A model generated the notes under the pieces. The model was not told where the DNA came from and searched no databases. It was given only the letters and a program-made list of their open reading frames with translations. A program made the translations under genes and the position numbers. Positions 13,429 through 21,619 of a stretch of DNA of 21,619 bases are shown here, in pieces; position 1 is the stretch's first letter, and every line of letters starts with the position of its first letter. This DNA is from DATBAK01 sp036787815 (lineage in GTDB: Bacteria > Actinomycetota > Acidimicrobiia > IMCC26256 > PALSA-610): NCBI GenBank assembly GCA_036787815.1, contig DAIQOP010000028.1:1-21619 (forward strand). The letters run 5' to 3'.

Positions 13429-15219
13429 TTACAGCCGCCCTGCTTCGGTGGCGGCCGCCTCGGTGAGCGTGAGCTGCTGATCGACGATGTCGAGTCCGCG
13501 GTCCCAGAACGCAGGATCGGCGAGATCGACGCCGACCATCGTGCCGAGCTCCTCCGGCGAGCGGGAGCCGCCGGCTGCGAGCAGCTCGAGGTACCGGGGC
13601 ACGAACTCCGCGCCGCGCTCCTCGTACTGCGCGTAGACCGCGAGCGCGAGCAGCTGACCGTACGCGTACGCGTACACGTAACCCGGCGTCGCGATGAAGT
13701 GCGGGATGTACGACCACCACGTGTGGTAGCTCTCGGTGATCTCGACGGAGTCGCCGAGCATCGCCGACTGCGTCGCGACCCAGTGCTCGCTGAAGTCGTC
13801 GACGGAGAGCTCGCCTCGCTCGCGCCGGTGGCCGTGCACGGCGTCTTCGAACCGGTTCATCGCGACCTGGCGGAACACCGTCGCGATCTGGCCTTCGAGG
13901 TTCTCGGCGAGGAGGGCGAGGCGCTCGGCGGGTTCGGTCGTCGCGGAGAGCAGGCGGCCGAACGTGACCGTCTCCCCGAACACCGACGCGGTCTCGGCGA
14001 GCGTGAGGGGCGTGCCCTGGTGGAACACGCCCTGCGGGCGGGCGAGGTACGCGTGGAGACCGTGGCCCAGCTCGTGCGCGAGCGTGAGCACGTCGCGCCG
14101 GCGCGACGTCCAGTTGAGGAGCACGTAGGGGTGGTGCGTCGGCACGGTGTACGCGCAGAACGCACCGCCTCGCTTGCCGGGCCGGACGGGGGCGTCGATC
14201 CATTGCTCGTCGAAGAACCGCTCCGCGATCGACGCGAGGTCGGGCGAGAACGACGCGTAGGAGTCGAGCACGAGCTCGCGGGCCTCGGCGAACCCGAACT
14301 CGACGTCGGACGACGCGATCGACGCCATCCGGTCGTAGTCGCGGACCCGGTCGACGCCGAGGAGGCGAGCCTTCAACCGGTACCAGCGCTGTGGGATCGA
14401 GTAGCGGCCCTGCACCGCCTCCACGAGCGCGGCGACCGACTCGTCGCCGGCCTCGTTCGCGAGGTTGCGGCTCGAGATCCAGCTCGGGAAGCTGCGGAGG
14501 CGATCGTCGACGGCCTTGTCGGCCAGCAGCGTGTTGAACACGTACGCGCGCGTGCGCAGGCCCGGAGCCAGGCCCGCAGTCACCGCTTCGGCGGCGATAC
14601 GCCGGGTGTCGGGGTCGGGCGACGCGAGCCGTGAGAGGCCGGCTTCGAGGCTCACCGTCTCGCCGTCGAGCTCGCACGTGATCGCCGAATCGAGCTCCTC
14701 GAACAGCCGCACCCACGCGTTCGCGCCGGTGACGGTCTTCTCGGTGAGGATCACCTCTTCGGGCTCGGAGAGCAGGTGGGGCCGGTAGCGGCGCGCGGAG
14801 CGGAGGTGATGGCGGGCGAACTCGAGCCGATCGTCGGCGAGATGCGCGTGGGCGGCCGGGTCGTCGAGGGCCGCCCATTCGAGCTCGAAGAACACCAGTT
14901 GGGTGCTCATCGCCGTCGCGCGCTCCTCCACCCGCATCATCAGCGCGCCGCGCGCCGGATCCGCCGTGTCGGTCGCGAACCTCAGGCCCGCGTAGCTGCC
15001 CGCGCGGCCGATGAGCTCCGAGAGCGACGCGAGCAGCGTCACCAGGTCCACGATCTCGTCGGTCGAGCACTCGGCGATGCGACCCCGGAAGGGCACCACG
15101 CGCGCGACGACGGCGTCGGCTTCGGCGAGCAGCGTGTCGACTCCGGGCTCGCCGGGATCGGGCAGGAGGGTCTCGAGGTCCCAGGCGACGTCGGCGGCGG
15201 TGAGGTCAGTGGCGGTCAT
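13429..15219 (-). CDS. M3-family oligoendopeptidase (PepF/oligoendopeptidase F type)
   Basis: 596 residues, the normal length for oligoendopeptidase F. It is a soluble zinc metallopeptidase cutting short peptides. The active site HELGH is at 382-386, and the third zinc ligand is Glu409 in LAETASVFGE. The N-terminal ADVAWDLETLLPDP and the middle YAYAYGQLLAL/YVYAYAYG region near the C-terminus are typical of the M3B group. No signal peptide is present. ATG 15219 is chosen over an in-frame TTG at 15225 because TAAGGT lies 6 nt upstream and would make a leaderless message. It follows the GNAT gene by 20 bp but seems to have its own promoter. Confidence 0.94.
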   Translation of the reverse strand: MTATDLTAADVAWDLETLLPDPGEPGVDTLLAEADAVVARVVPFRGRIAECSTDEIVDLVTLLASLSELIGRAGSYAGLRFATDTADPARGALMMRVEERATAMSTQLVFFELEWAALDDPAAHAHLADDRLEFARHHLRSARRYRPHLLSEPEEVILTEKTVTGANAWVRLFEELDSAITCELDGETVSLEAGLSRLASPDPDTRRIAAEAVTAGLAPGLRTRAYVFNTLLADKAVDDRLRSFPSWISSRNLANEAGDESVAALVEAVQGRYSIPQRWYRLKARLLGVDRVRDYDRMASIASSDVEFGFAEARELVLDSYASFSPDLASIAERFFDEQWIDAPVRPGKRGGAFCAYTVPTHHPYVLLNWTSRRRDVLTLAHELGHGLHAYLARPQGVFHQGTPLTLAETASVFGETVTFGRLLSATTEPAERLALLAENLEGQIATVFRQVAMNRFEDAVHGHRRERGELSVDDFSEHWVATQSAMLGDSVEITESYHTWWSYIPHFIATPGYVYAYAYGQLLALAVYAQYEERGAEFVPRYLELLAAGGSRSPEELGTMVGVDLADPAFWDRGLDIVDQQLTLTEAAATEAGRL

Positions 15220-15225
15220 GGGCAA

Positions 15226-15231
15226 ACCTTA
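15226..15231 (-). promoter_or_regulatory. -10-like hexamer for leaderless peptidase transcript
   Basis: On the - strand TAAGGT ends 6 nt before ATG 15219. Confidence 0.5.
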
Positions 15232-15239
15232 GGTTCGGG

Positions 15240-15710
15240 TCAGGAGTCGAGACGGTGGTGCATCACGATCGCCCGCGCGACGAAGCCGTGCTGCTCGAAG
15301 AAGTTCTTGGTCGCGCGGTTGCCGGGCAGGGCCAGCGCGTCGACACCGATGCACGCGTGCCGGCCGAAGAACACCAGCAACTCGTCGACGATGGCCTCCC
15401 CCACCCCGATCGAGCGCGCCTCGGGCTCGACGAACAGCTCGTCGACGATGCCGAGGCAGCGACCGTCGCGCAGCTGCTCGAGCCGGCCGACACCGAGGCC
15501 GATGGCGACCTCGTCGATGGTGCCGACGACGACGTGGGTGTCGTCGCGATCGAGCAGCGCGAGGTACGCGGCCTCGAGCGGTTCGGGTCGTGCTTCGCGT
15601 ACCGACCAGATCGCGCCGCCCCGCATCGGTGTCAGCTCGTCGGCACCCTGACGGGCGAGCTCCGCAAGCCGGGCGACGTCGTCGGCGGTCGCCGGCCGGG
15701 CTGCTTCCAC
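15240..15710 (-). CDS. GNAT-family N-acetyltransferase
   Basis: 156 residues from GTG 15710. The acetyl-CoA-binding motif A is VDELFVEPEARSIGVGEAIVDELL, and the C-terminal part NRATKNFFEQHGFVARAI is the usual motif B. The acceptor substrate is unknown; it could modify a small molecule, a peptide or protein N-termini. The start is one base after the previous gene's stop, so translation is probably coupled to the DUF4193-lnt-hypothetical operon. It is the last gene of that operon. Confidence 0.92.
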   Translation of the reverse strand: MEAARPATADDVARLAELARQGADELTPMRGGAIWSVREARPEPLEAAYLALLDRDDTHVVVGTIDEVAIGLGVGRLEQLRDGRCLGIVDELFVEPEARSIGVGEAIVDELLVFFGRHACIGVDALALPGNRATKNFFEQHGFVARAIVMHHRLDS

Positions 15711-15711
15711 G

Positions 15712-16395
15712 TCAGGCGGAGAGCTGTTCGATCTTGCCCAGGATCGTCCGCCGGCGGCGGTGGCCGGCCTCGTAGTGACGGACCGCGGCGAGCTCGTCGG
15801 GGCTCAGGCCCGCCAGGCGCTCGACGACCTGCGATGCCGACAGCGCGTCGTAGCCGGGGATCGCGAGGCGGGGTTCGGCCAGGTTGTCGACGAGCCCTCC
15901 GGTGGGCTCGAACGCGGGTGACGCTTCCGGCGCGTGATGCCCGTTCGTTCCCGCCGCCGATGCCCGCGGCGTGTCTTCGCCGATCGTGTCGTCGGTGACG
16001 ACCGAGATGATCTGGGTAGCGGGCGCCGGGCGCGACGGCCGCGCGGGCTCCGGTCGCGCCGGCTCCGGCTGCTGATCGGGCCGCAGCGACGCGAGCCGCG
16101 CCTCGACCTTCTTGCGCAGGAGCGGGAGACCGAACGCGATCGCGACCTGTCCGGCGCCCCGAGCGTGGCGCAGTTGACTCGAGATCTGCTCCTGAGCCAC
16201 GTCGACCTCGGCCCGCCCGCGCGCGACGACGGTACGGAGGAAGTCGGGGCCCATCTCGCGGACGAAGGCCGCGGCGCCGATGGGCGCGAACACGATCGCC
16301 TCGACCGTGCGGGAGATCGCGTCGGTCCGGACCGGGCCGCTCCCGATCTCACCGCTGCGGGAAGGTCGATCGTGCTGGTCTGCGTGCGGATTCAT
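15712..16395 (-). CDS. Hypothetical protein with C-terminal PGYD helical motif
   Basis: 227 residues from ATG 16395, which overlaps the lnt stop (ATGA). The N-terminal 100 residues are helical and contain VEAIVFAPIGAAAFVREMGP, weakly membrane-associating at best. A disordered Pro/Arg/Ala linker follows (about 105-165), then a conserved-looking C-terminal helical motif, LAIPGYDALSASQVVERLAG and LSPDELAAVRHYEAGHRRRR, then TILGKIEQL. I recall this PGYD-type motif at the end of several actinobacterial proteins of unknown function, some associated with lipid storage. Its overlap with lnt hints at an envelope or lipid role, which is inference only. Confidence 0.8.
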   Translation of the reverse strand: MNPHADQHDRPSRSGEIGSGPVRTDAISRTVEAIVFAPIGAAAFVREMGPDFLRTVVARGRAEVDVAQEQISSQLRHARGAGQVAIAFGLPLLRKKVEARLASLRPDQQPEPARPEPARPSRPAPATQIISVVTDDTIGEDTPRASAAGTNGHHAPEASPAFEPTGGLVDNLAEPRLAIPGYDALSASQVVERLAGLSPDELAAVRHYEAGHRRRRTILGKIEQLSA

Positions 16396-17921
16396 GCGCG
16401 GGCCTCCACCGGCTCGGAGTCTACGGCTCGGGCCGCCTTCCGGTCGGTGGCCGCCGCGGCGGCCGCGAGCGCGACCCCGATGATGCTCGCCACGACCACC
16501 CACTCCCCGAATCGGACGTAGGGCGTCTCGCCGCGGGTCGGCGTGATCGTGGCGGTCACGCTCGTGCGGTCGAACAGCCGGGTTCGGGTGACGACCCGGC
16601 CGTGGGCGTCGATGAGTGCGCTGATCCCCGAGATGGCAGCCTGGACCACCGGCCGACCGGTCTCCGCGGCGCGCATCTGGCCGATGGCGACGTGCTGTGC
16701 CGAGTTCGCCGAGCGCCGGTACGACCGGTTGTTCGTCGACACCACGATCACCTGCGCGCCGGCCTTCACGAGGGGCCGGATCTGGTAGCCGAACGCGCTC
16801 TCGAAGCAGATGACCGTCGCGATCCGGTGACCGCTCACGGTCGCGAGGCCGCGCTGCGAGCCGGGCGCGAAGTCGCGCGGGATCTTCTTGAGCTCGGAGA
16901 TGAAGCGCAGCTCGTGACGGAAGGGCACGAACTCGCCGAACGGCACGAGGTGCCGCTTTGCGTAGCTCGCGACGAGTCGCCCCTCGGGGTCGTACAGCAC
17001 GTCTTGGTTCAACGCCCGGCCGTCGGGTGCGTCGGCGAGAGCGTTGGCGAGCACCGCCGAGTGCAGACGGGCCGCGGTCGAGACGAGGTTCGATTCGAGC
17101 CACGGATCGACTCGGGGGTCACCGTCGAGTGACGACTCCGGGAAGATCACGAGGTCGTACCGGCCCGAGAGCCGTTGCGCGAGCCCGAAGTGGCTCCGCG
17201 GGAGGTAGCGCGCGTCGAGCTCGGCCGGCGTGAGGTCGCGGTTGATGTCGTTGCCCTGGAGGATCGCGATCCGCAGCTTGCCGGCCGCGGTGGGCCGGAG
17301 CGCGAACGCGCTCGCCAGCGACACGACCGCCACGACCCCCACCAGCGTCGCCGCGGCGTATCGCACCATCCCGCGCGCCCGGGGGCGACGGCGGCGATGG
17401 GCGACCACCAGCAGGTCGAGCAGCGAGGCGTTCACCGCGACGACGACGAGGGAGACGAGCGGCAACCCGCCGAGCGCGGCGAGCGATCGGGCCGGGGCGA
17501 AGTTGTGCAGCGCGTACCCGACCTCGCCCCACGAGAAACCGCCGAACGGCCAGCGCGCGACCAGCGCCTCCGCGAGCACCCACACCGCGGCGGTGAGCAG
17601 CGGGTTGCGGCGTCCGCCGCGAGCGAAGCGGGCGATCGTCGCGCCGGCCAACGCCCAGTACGCGCTCAGGACGGCGACGAACGGGAACACCGCGATCGCC
17701 CCGAAGTACCACGCCCACGAGACGAGGAATCCGTAGTAGGTGCAACCGGCGACGAACGCGAGCAACGCCGCGAAGCGGGGTGAGGCACCGCGCCACGACC
17801 ACAGCAGCGGCACGAGCGCGACCAACGCGAGGAGACCGAGGTCGGTGGGTGGACGGGAGAGTGCCAGGAGCACCCCCGTCGCAACGGCCGCGACACAGCG
17901 TCGCGGCCGGCGGTCGTTCAC
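16392..17921 (-). CDS. lnt: Apolipoprotein N-acyltransferase
   Basis: 509 residues from GTG 17921. It adds the third acyl chain to the N-terminal Cys of lipoproteins in the cytoplasmic membrane. About six or seven hydrophobic segments fill residues 8-210, followed by a nitrilase-fold domain. The catalytic triad appears intact: Glu262 in IFPESS, Lys322 in YAKRHLVPFGEFVP and Cys372 in ICFESAFGYQIR. A last membrane helix lies near the C-terminus (VVVASIIGVALAAAA). In mycobacteria Lnt is commonly fused to polyprenol-phosphate-mannose synthase Ppm1; here it stands alone. Its GTG overlaps the DUF4193 stop (GTGA), and its stop overlaps the next gene (ATGA). The lipoprotein gene at 1280 would be one substrate. 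Confidence 0.94.
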   Translation of the reverse strand: MNDRRPRRCVAAVATGVLLALSRPPTDLGLLALVALVPLLWSWRGASPRFAALLAFVAGCTYYGFLVSWAWYFGAIAVFPFVAVLSAYWALAGATIARFARGGRRNPLLTAAVWVLAEALVARWPFGGFSWGEVGYALHNFAPARSLAALGGLPLVSLVVVAVNASLLDLLVVAHRRRRPRARGMVRYAAATLVGVVAVVSLASAFALRPTAAGKLRIAILQGNDINRDLTPAELDARYLPRSHFGLAQRLSGRYDLVIFPESSLDGDPRVDPWLESNLVSTAARLHSAVLANALADAPDGRALNQDVLYDPEGRLVASYAKRHLVPFGEFVPFRHELRFISELKKIPRDFAPGSQRGLATVSGHRIATVICFESAFGYQIRPLVKAGAQVIVVSTNNRSYRRSANSAQHVAIGQMRAAETGRPVVQAAISGISALIDAHGRVVTRTRLFDRTSVTATITPTRGETPYVRFGEWVVVASIIGVALAAAAAATDRKAARAVDSEPVEARA

Positions 17922-18397
17922 ACGCAGTCTCGACAGAGCATCTTGGCAGCGTCTGCGAGCTGGTTGCGCGGCAGGACGAGGAAGCAGCTCGAGCAGAGGA
18001 ACTCACCCGGGCGCCGGGGAACGATCTTGGTCCCCCCTTCGCCCCGATCGTCGGGCTCGGCTTCTTCGTCCTCTTCGTCCTCGAGGCCCGCGGCCGCGGT
18101 GCGCTCGCGCAGCACCACGTCGAGGGCCTCCTCGACGTCGTCGGGGTGCAGCTCTTCGTCGAGGTCGACGACGTCGTCGTCCTCCTCGTCGGTCTCTTCG
18201 ACGATGGGTGTCGCGACCGGGATCTCGACGATCTTGGTGGGGTCGTCGGGGATCGCGGCGACGATGTCGTCATCGATCAGCTCGTCATCGTCGAGCACGT
18301 CGTCGTCATCGTCGACGACGACGTCTTCGACGATCAGATCGTCGTCGAGATCGTCGTCATCGATGTCGGGCTCGTCGTCGAACTCGTCGTCACTCAT
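17918..18397 (-). CDS. DUF4193-family protein with long acidic N-terminus
   Basis: 159 residues from ATG 18397, preceded by GGAAGG. The C-terminus is the DUF4193 zinc-ribbon: FLCSSCFLVLPRNQLADAAK then CRDCV, with Cys135, Cys138, Cys155 and Cys158. About 120 residues before it are overwhelmingly Asp and Glu (DDEPDIDDDDLDDD and similar). Members I recall are near 100 residues, so this acidic part is extended. It is encoded by a GAC/GAT-rich simple-sequence tract at about 18,120-18,400. Function is unknown; the family is widespread in Actinobacteria. It heads an operon with lnt. TTG 18400 would add one residue. Confidence 0.88.
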   Translation of the reverse strand: MSDDEFDDEPDIDDDDLDDDLIVEDVVVDDDDDVLDDDELIDDDIVAAIPDDPTKIVEIPVATPIVEETDEEDDDVVDLDEELHPDDVEEALDVVLRERTAAAGLEDEEDEEAEPDDRGEGGTKIVPRRPGEFLCSSCFLVLPRNQLADAAKMLCRDCV

Positions 18398-18500
18398 CAA
18401 GGCCTTCCGAGCGCGTGTGCCAGTGCATTTCCCAGTGTGGGTACGAAACGGGGGGCGGCCGGGCGCTCAACCGGCACGCGTCCCGGCGTATTCCGGCCGG

Positions 18501-18528
18501 TTTGCCGGAGCGAGCGCGGGAGTATAAC
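18501..18528. promoter_or_regulatory. Overlapping divergent promoter-like boxes
   Basis: On the - strand TATACT (18526 down to 18521) is a near-consensus -10 for DUF4193, with a leader of about 115 nt. On the + strand TATAAC (18523-18528) with TTTGCC (18501-18506) and a 16-bp spacer would fire toward the candidate RNA at 18574. The two -10 boxes share four bases, so both could not be used at once. Confidence 0.4.
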
Positions 18529-18573
18529 GCCGGGTGTGCCGGCGATCGTGCCGGGTCGGGGGTGACCCGAGTC

Positions 18574-18678
18574 GGACGGGTCCAGGAGGCTGGTGGGGCC
18601 GCTGGGTGGCCCGGTCTGCTCATCGCAGACGGGTTATCGCAGCGTTCTCTACTGGGCCTCCTGGACCATCGTCCTTTT
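18574..18678 (+). ncRNA. Candidate structured RNA, unclassified
   Basis: GGTCCAGGAGGC (18579-18590) pairs perfectly with GCCTCCTGGACC (18656-18667). Past an AT bulge, GGACG (18574-18578) pairs with CGTCC (18670-18674), and TTTT follows at 18675-18678. The 65-nt interior holds GGGCC/GGCCC (18596-18612) and GTCTGC/GCAGAC with a 5-nt loop (18614-18630). The T-run favours the + strand. It lacks the GGAAG/AGCAG core of SRP RNA and does not look like tmRNA, RNase P RNA or tRNA. The closing helix pairs a perfect Shine-Dalgarno (AGGAGG) with CCTCCT. A mobile-element remnant with inverted ends is the main alternative. Confidence 0.4.
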
Positions 18679-18808
18679 CGCCCCTTCGCCCAGCCCTCTG
18701 GTCACGACGCACCTGTCGCATCCGAGGCCGGTTTTGTTGACACACCGGCAGCGGCGCTGCAGGGGCGATGCGTAGTGAGCCTCACAGGAGCGTTCGTGTC
18801 AAGCCGAA

Positions 18809-18862
18809 GCGCGCGTGCGTGACCTGCGTCGACGCGCGTCGACGCAGGTCACGCACGCACGC
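18809..18862. repeat. Giant palindrome: 46 bp perfect, 54 bp with one mismatched pair
   Basis: 18813-18858 is fully self-complementary with no spacer, centred between 18835 and 18836. It continues to 18809-18862 after a single mismatched pair (18812/18859). It lies about 110 bp beyond the stop of the leftward ThyX-like gene, so its transcript would be a very long hairpin that could terminate transcription, although no T-run follows. Other possibilities are a protein-binding site or a recombination scar. Confidence 0.8.
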
Positions 18863-18973
18863 GAACGCGACAAGTTTCTTGCGAGTTCTTCGCGTCGTCG
18901 CGCGTGTCGTGTTGGCGGCCGCGCGCACCGCGGGTGAATGCTCTCATCACGCCGCGCACGCGATCGCGCGCGT

Positions 18974-20578
<1,605 letters not shown>

Positions 20579-20588
20579 GGGGCCGCTG

Positions 20589-20594
20589 ATGGTA
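20589..20594 (-). promoter_or_regulatory. -10-like hexamer for ThyX-like gene
   Basis: On the - strand TACCAT ends 10 nt before ATG 20578, predicting a leader of only about 3-4 nt. It argues against the longer in-frame start at 20614. Confidence 0.4.
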
Positions 20595-20660
20595 CCGGCG
20601 CGCGGTCGGGGCAACGCGTGATGGTGGCCGCGCGGTGCTCTCCCCCGCGGCGACGGTCCC

Positions 20661-21320
20661 TCAGACCAAGAGGCGGTAGCGGGTAGGGAGGAGCCGGGCG
20701 CGCAGAGTGGCGGCCCGCGGCCGGGCTCGGCCGTCGACCTCGACCGCGAGCGGCCGCGACGCCCGAGCCTCGATCAGCACCGCGGTCCGGGTGACGATGC
20801 GCGGATGGGGCAGGTGGGTGCCGGTGGGCAGGCGGGCGCGCATGGGGCGGCGCTCCCCACGGTGGAGGCGGTACACCTGCACCTCGGCGCGCCCGTCGCC
20901 GGGATGGCCCCGGGGCACCAGGTCGACGCCCCGGAGCCACTGCCCCGTCGCGACGACCACGGTCGTGGCTGCGGCGCAGGTCTGCTCGCGGCCGTCGAGG
21001 CCGACGATCACCTCGCCGGACCGGTCGAACGCGGTGAGGCGGTCGGGTGGCGTGCCGAGCACGACGGCGTTGACGGCGAGCGTGCCGTCGGCGAGCTCGA
21101 TCGCGTCCATCGGGAGCGCGAGACCGCGCGCCGGCGCGCCGGCCTGGAGGCCGATGGCCCGGGCCACGTCGCTCGCGGGCGAGGGGGCGAACGCCACGAG
21201 CACGACCGCCGGGGCGGCGCGGATCGCGGCGGCGAGGTCTGCGTCGTCGCCCGCGACCGTGAGGTCGGGTGCCGCGTCCTCGCGAATCCCCCACTCCTCC
21301 CCCGGAGTGATTCCCGTCAT
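20661..21320 (-). CDS. DAGK/NAD-kinase-fold protein lacking the catalytic N-terminal part
   Basis: 219 residues from ATG 21320, 13 bp after the helicase stop. The segment VVLVAFAPSPASDVARAIGL resembles the stretch just after the GGDGT nucleotide loop of diacylglycerol kinases (GTANDFARALG-like). The rest resembles their C-terminal beta-sandwich: VVVATGQWLRGVDLVPRGHP, then TGTHLPHPRI, then PLAVEVDGRARPRA. No GGDGT motif is present, so kinase activity is doubtful. It may be a lipid- or nucleotide-binding remnant of the family. Short proteins of this kind next to helY are something I recall only vaguely in actinobacteria. Fold assignment is moderate; function is unknown. Confidence 0.7.
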   Translation of the reverse strand: MTGITPGEEWGIREDAAPDLTVAGDDADLAAAIRAAPAVVLVAFAPSPASDVARAIGLQAGAPARGLALPMDAIELADGTLAVNAVVLGTPPDRLTAFDRSGEVIVGLDGREQTCAAATTVVVATGQWLRGVDLVPRGHPGDGRAEVQVYRLHRGERRPMRARLPTGTHLPHPRIVTRTAVLIEARASRPLAVEVDGRARPRAATLRARLLPTRYRLLV

Positions 21321-21333
21321 CTCGTGCGAGGGC

Positions 21334-21619
21334 TCACGGCACGTGGACGACGCTGGAGGCGGCCACGACCCCGCGCGAGCAGGCGTCGGCGGCGTTGCGG
21401 GCCGTCGCGGCGGTCGCGGGGTCGGGAGCGACGTCGCCGATCTGGCGCAGCAGGTCGATGCACTGCTTCACGTTGCGGACGAAGTCGCCGCCGGTGAGCT
21501 CGCCCTCCTCGAGCACCGTCGAGAGATCGTCGCCGCGCACCCATCCCGCGACCAACGGCACGAGGCCGGGATCGGGCTGACGGGTCTCGGGCAGGCGACC
21601 GTCGCGTTCGGAGAGCATG
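21334..21619 (-). CDS. helY: Ski2-like RNA helicase HelY, C-terminal end (partial)
   Basis: The last 95 or so codons of a gene entering from the right edge; the true start is outside the window. The sequence LVPLVAGWVRGDDLSTVLEE, then ELTGGDFVRNVKQCIDLLRQ, IGDVAPD and AADACSRGVVAASSVVHVP fits the helical DSHCT domain that ends superfamily 2 RNA helicases of the Ski2/Mtr4 group, represented in actinobacteria by HelY. The helicase core cannot be seen. The stop at 21334 is 13 bp before the next gene, so they are probably co-transcribed. Confidence 0.82.
   Translation of the reverse strand, partial: MLSERDGRLPETRQPDPGLVPLVAGWVRGDDLSTVLEEGELTGGDFVRNVKQCIDLLRQIGDVAPDPATAATARNAADACSRGVVAASSVVHVP

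Larger units (their letters stand above)
18398..18973. other. 576-bp region without a convincing protein gene
   Basis: It separates the DUF4193 start from the ThyX-like stop. It contains the DUF4193 leader and promoter, a candidate structured RNA and a giant palindrome, each listed separately. Also seen: a 6-bp hairpin TCCGGC/GCCGGA (18492-18509) in the leader; a consensus TTGACA (18737-18742) with no matching -10; and GGGTGAA/TTCACCC arms (18932-18938, 18973-18979) that overlap the ThyX-like stop codon. Short open frames here lack credible starts. Confidence 0.7.

Noticed and set aside
13376..15070. 564-codon - strand frame overlapping the peptidase in another phase
   Set aside because: Arg/Pro-rich out-of-phase reading of the M3 peptidase gene, which has an intact HELGH site in its own frame.
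18574..18678. SRP RNA, 6S RNA, tmRNA or tRNA
   Set aside because: No GGAAG/AGCAG core, no tRNA T-loop or CCA-type acceptor, and the length and bubble arrangement do not fit 6S RNA. Kept only as unclassified RNA.
18593..18775. 60-codon + frame after an AGGAGG at 18584-18589
   Set aside because: The spacing to GTG is only 3 nt and the AGGAGG is buried in a perfect helix; the peptide has no recognisable features. The RNA structure explains the sequence better.

Overview
This 21.6 kb window looks like chromosomal DNA from a high-GC actinobacterium, and several features suggest an Acidimicrobiia-type lineage. GC content is high throughout. A recognisable core actinobacterial cluster is present (pgsA, gcvH, a GarA/OdhI-like FHA protein, FtsR, a DUF151 nuclease, an Rv1830-type MerR), along with a DUF4193 protein, HelY and an actinobacterial-type dif site. 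Many genes start directly on, or a few bases after, the predicted transcription start. The lineage assignment is inference; the gene families are read from the translations.

Left arm (1-11,687, almost all + strand). The 5' part of a FadD19-like acyl-CoA synthetase runs leftward out of the window. Divergent from it is a lipoprotein gene followed by a signal-peptide-less gamma-glutamyltransferase homologue. Next come pgsA (phospholipid synthesis) and an 830-residue sugar-nucleotidyltransferase/phosphomannomutase-like fusion, joined by a ten-codon mini-ORF with ATGA overlaps at both ends. Then follow gcvH, a GarA-like FHA protein with an added N-terminal zinc ribbon, ftsR, hypoxanthine phosphoribosyltransferase, a DUF151 bifunctional nuclease, a second MerR regulator, a PD-(D/E)xK-like protein with no ordinary start codon, and gcvT. 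GcvH and GcvT belong to the glycine cleavage system. The FHA and MerR proteins are, in relatives, links between Ser/Thr kinase signalling, 2-oxoglutarate/glutamate metabolism and cell division.

Centre (11,690-13,430). Transcription direction switches here. A palindromic terminator-like element separates gcvT from leftward genes: a 66-residue protein, an alpha/beta hydrolase and a small zinc-ribbon protein. Between the last two lies a 28-bp sequence (12,901-12,928) that fits a XerC/XerD dif site. Three DnaA-box-like sequences lie about 0.9 kb to its left. With + genes to the left and - genes to the right, this probably marks the replication terminus.

Right arm (13,429-21,619, all recognised genes on the - strand). 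Read leftward: the HelY helicase C-terminus, a DAGK/NAD-kinase-fold fragment protein, a tandem-duplicated ThyX-like protein, a 576-bp gene-poor gap, then a tightly overlapping operon (acidic DUF4193 protein, lnt, a hypothetical, a GNAT acetyltransferase) and an M3-family oligoendopeptidase. The gap holds back-to-back promoter-like boxes, a candidate structured RNA with a 12-bp closing helix, and a perfect 46-bp palindrome.

I saw no tRNA, rRNA, CRISPR array, insertion sequence or phage gene. The best candidates for undescribed biology are the zinc-ribbon GarA variant, the candidate RNA and giant palindrome, the ThyX tandem with its signature motif split between halves, and the nuclease-fold protein that appears to start at ATC.
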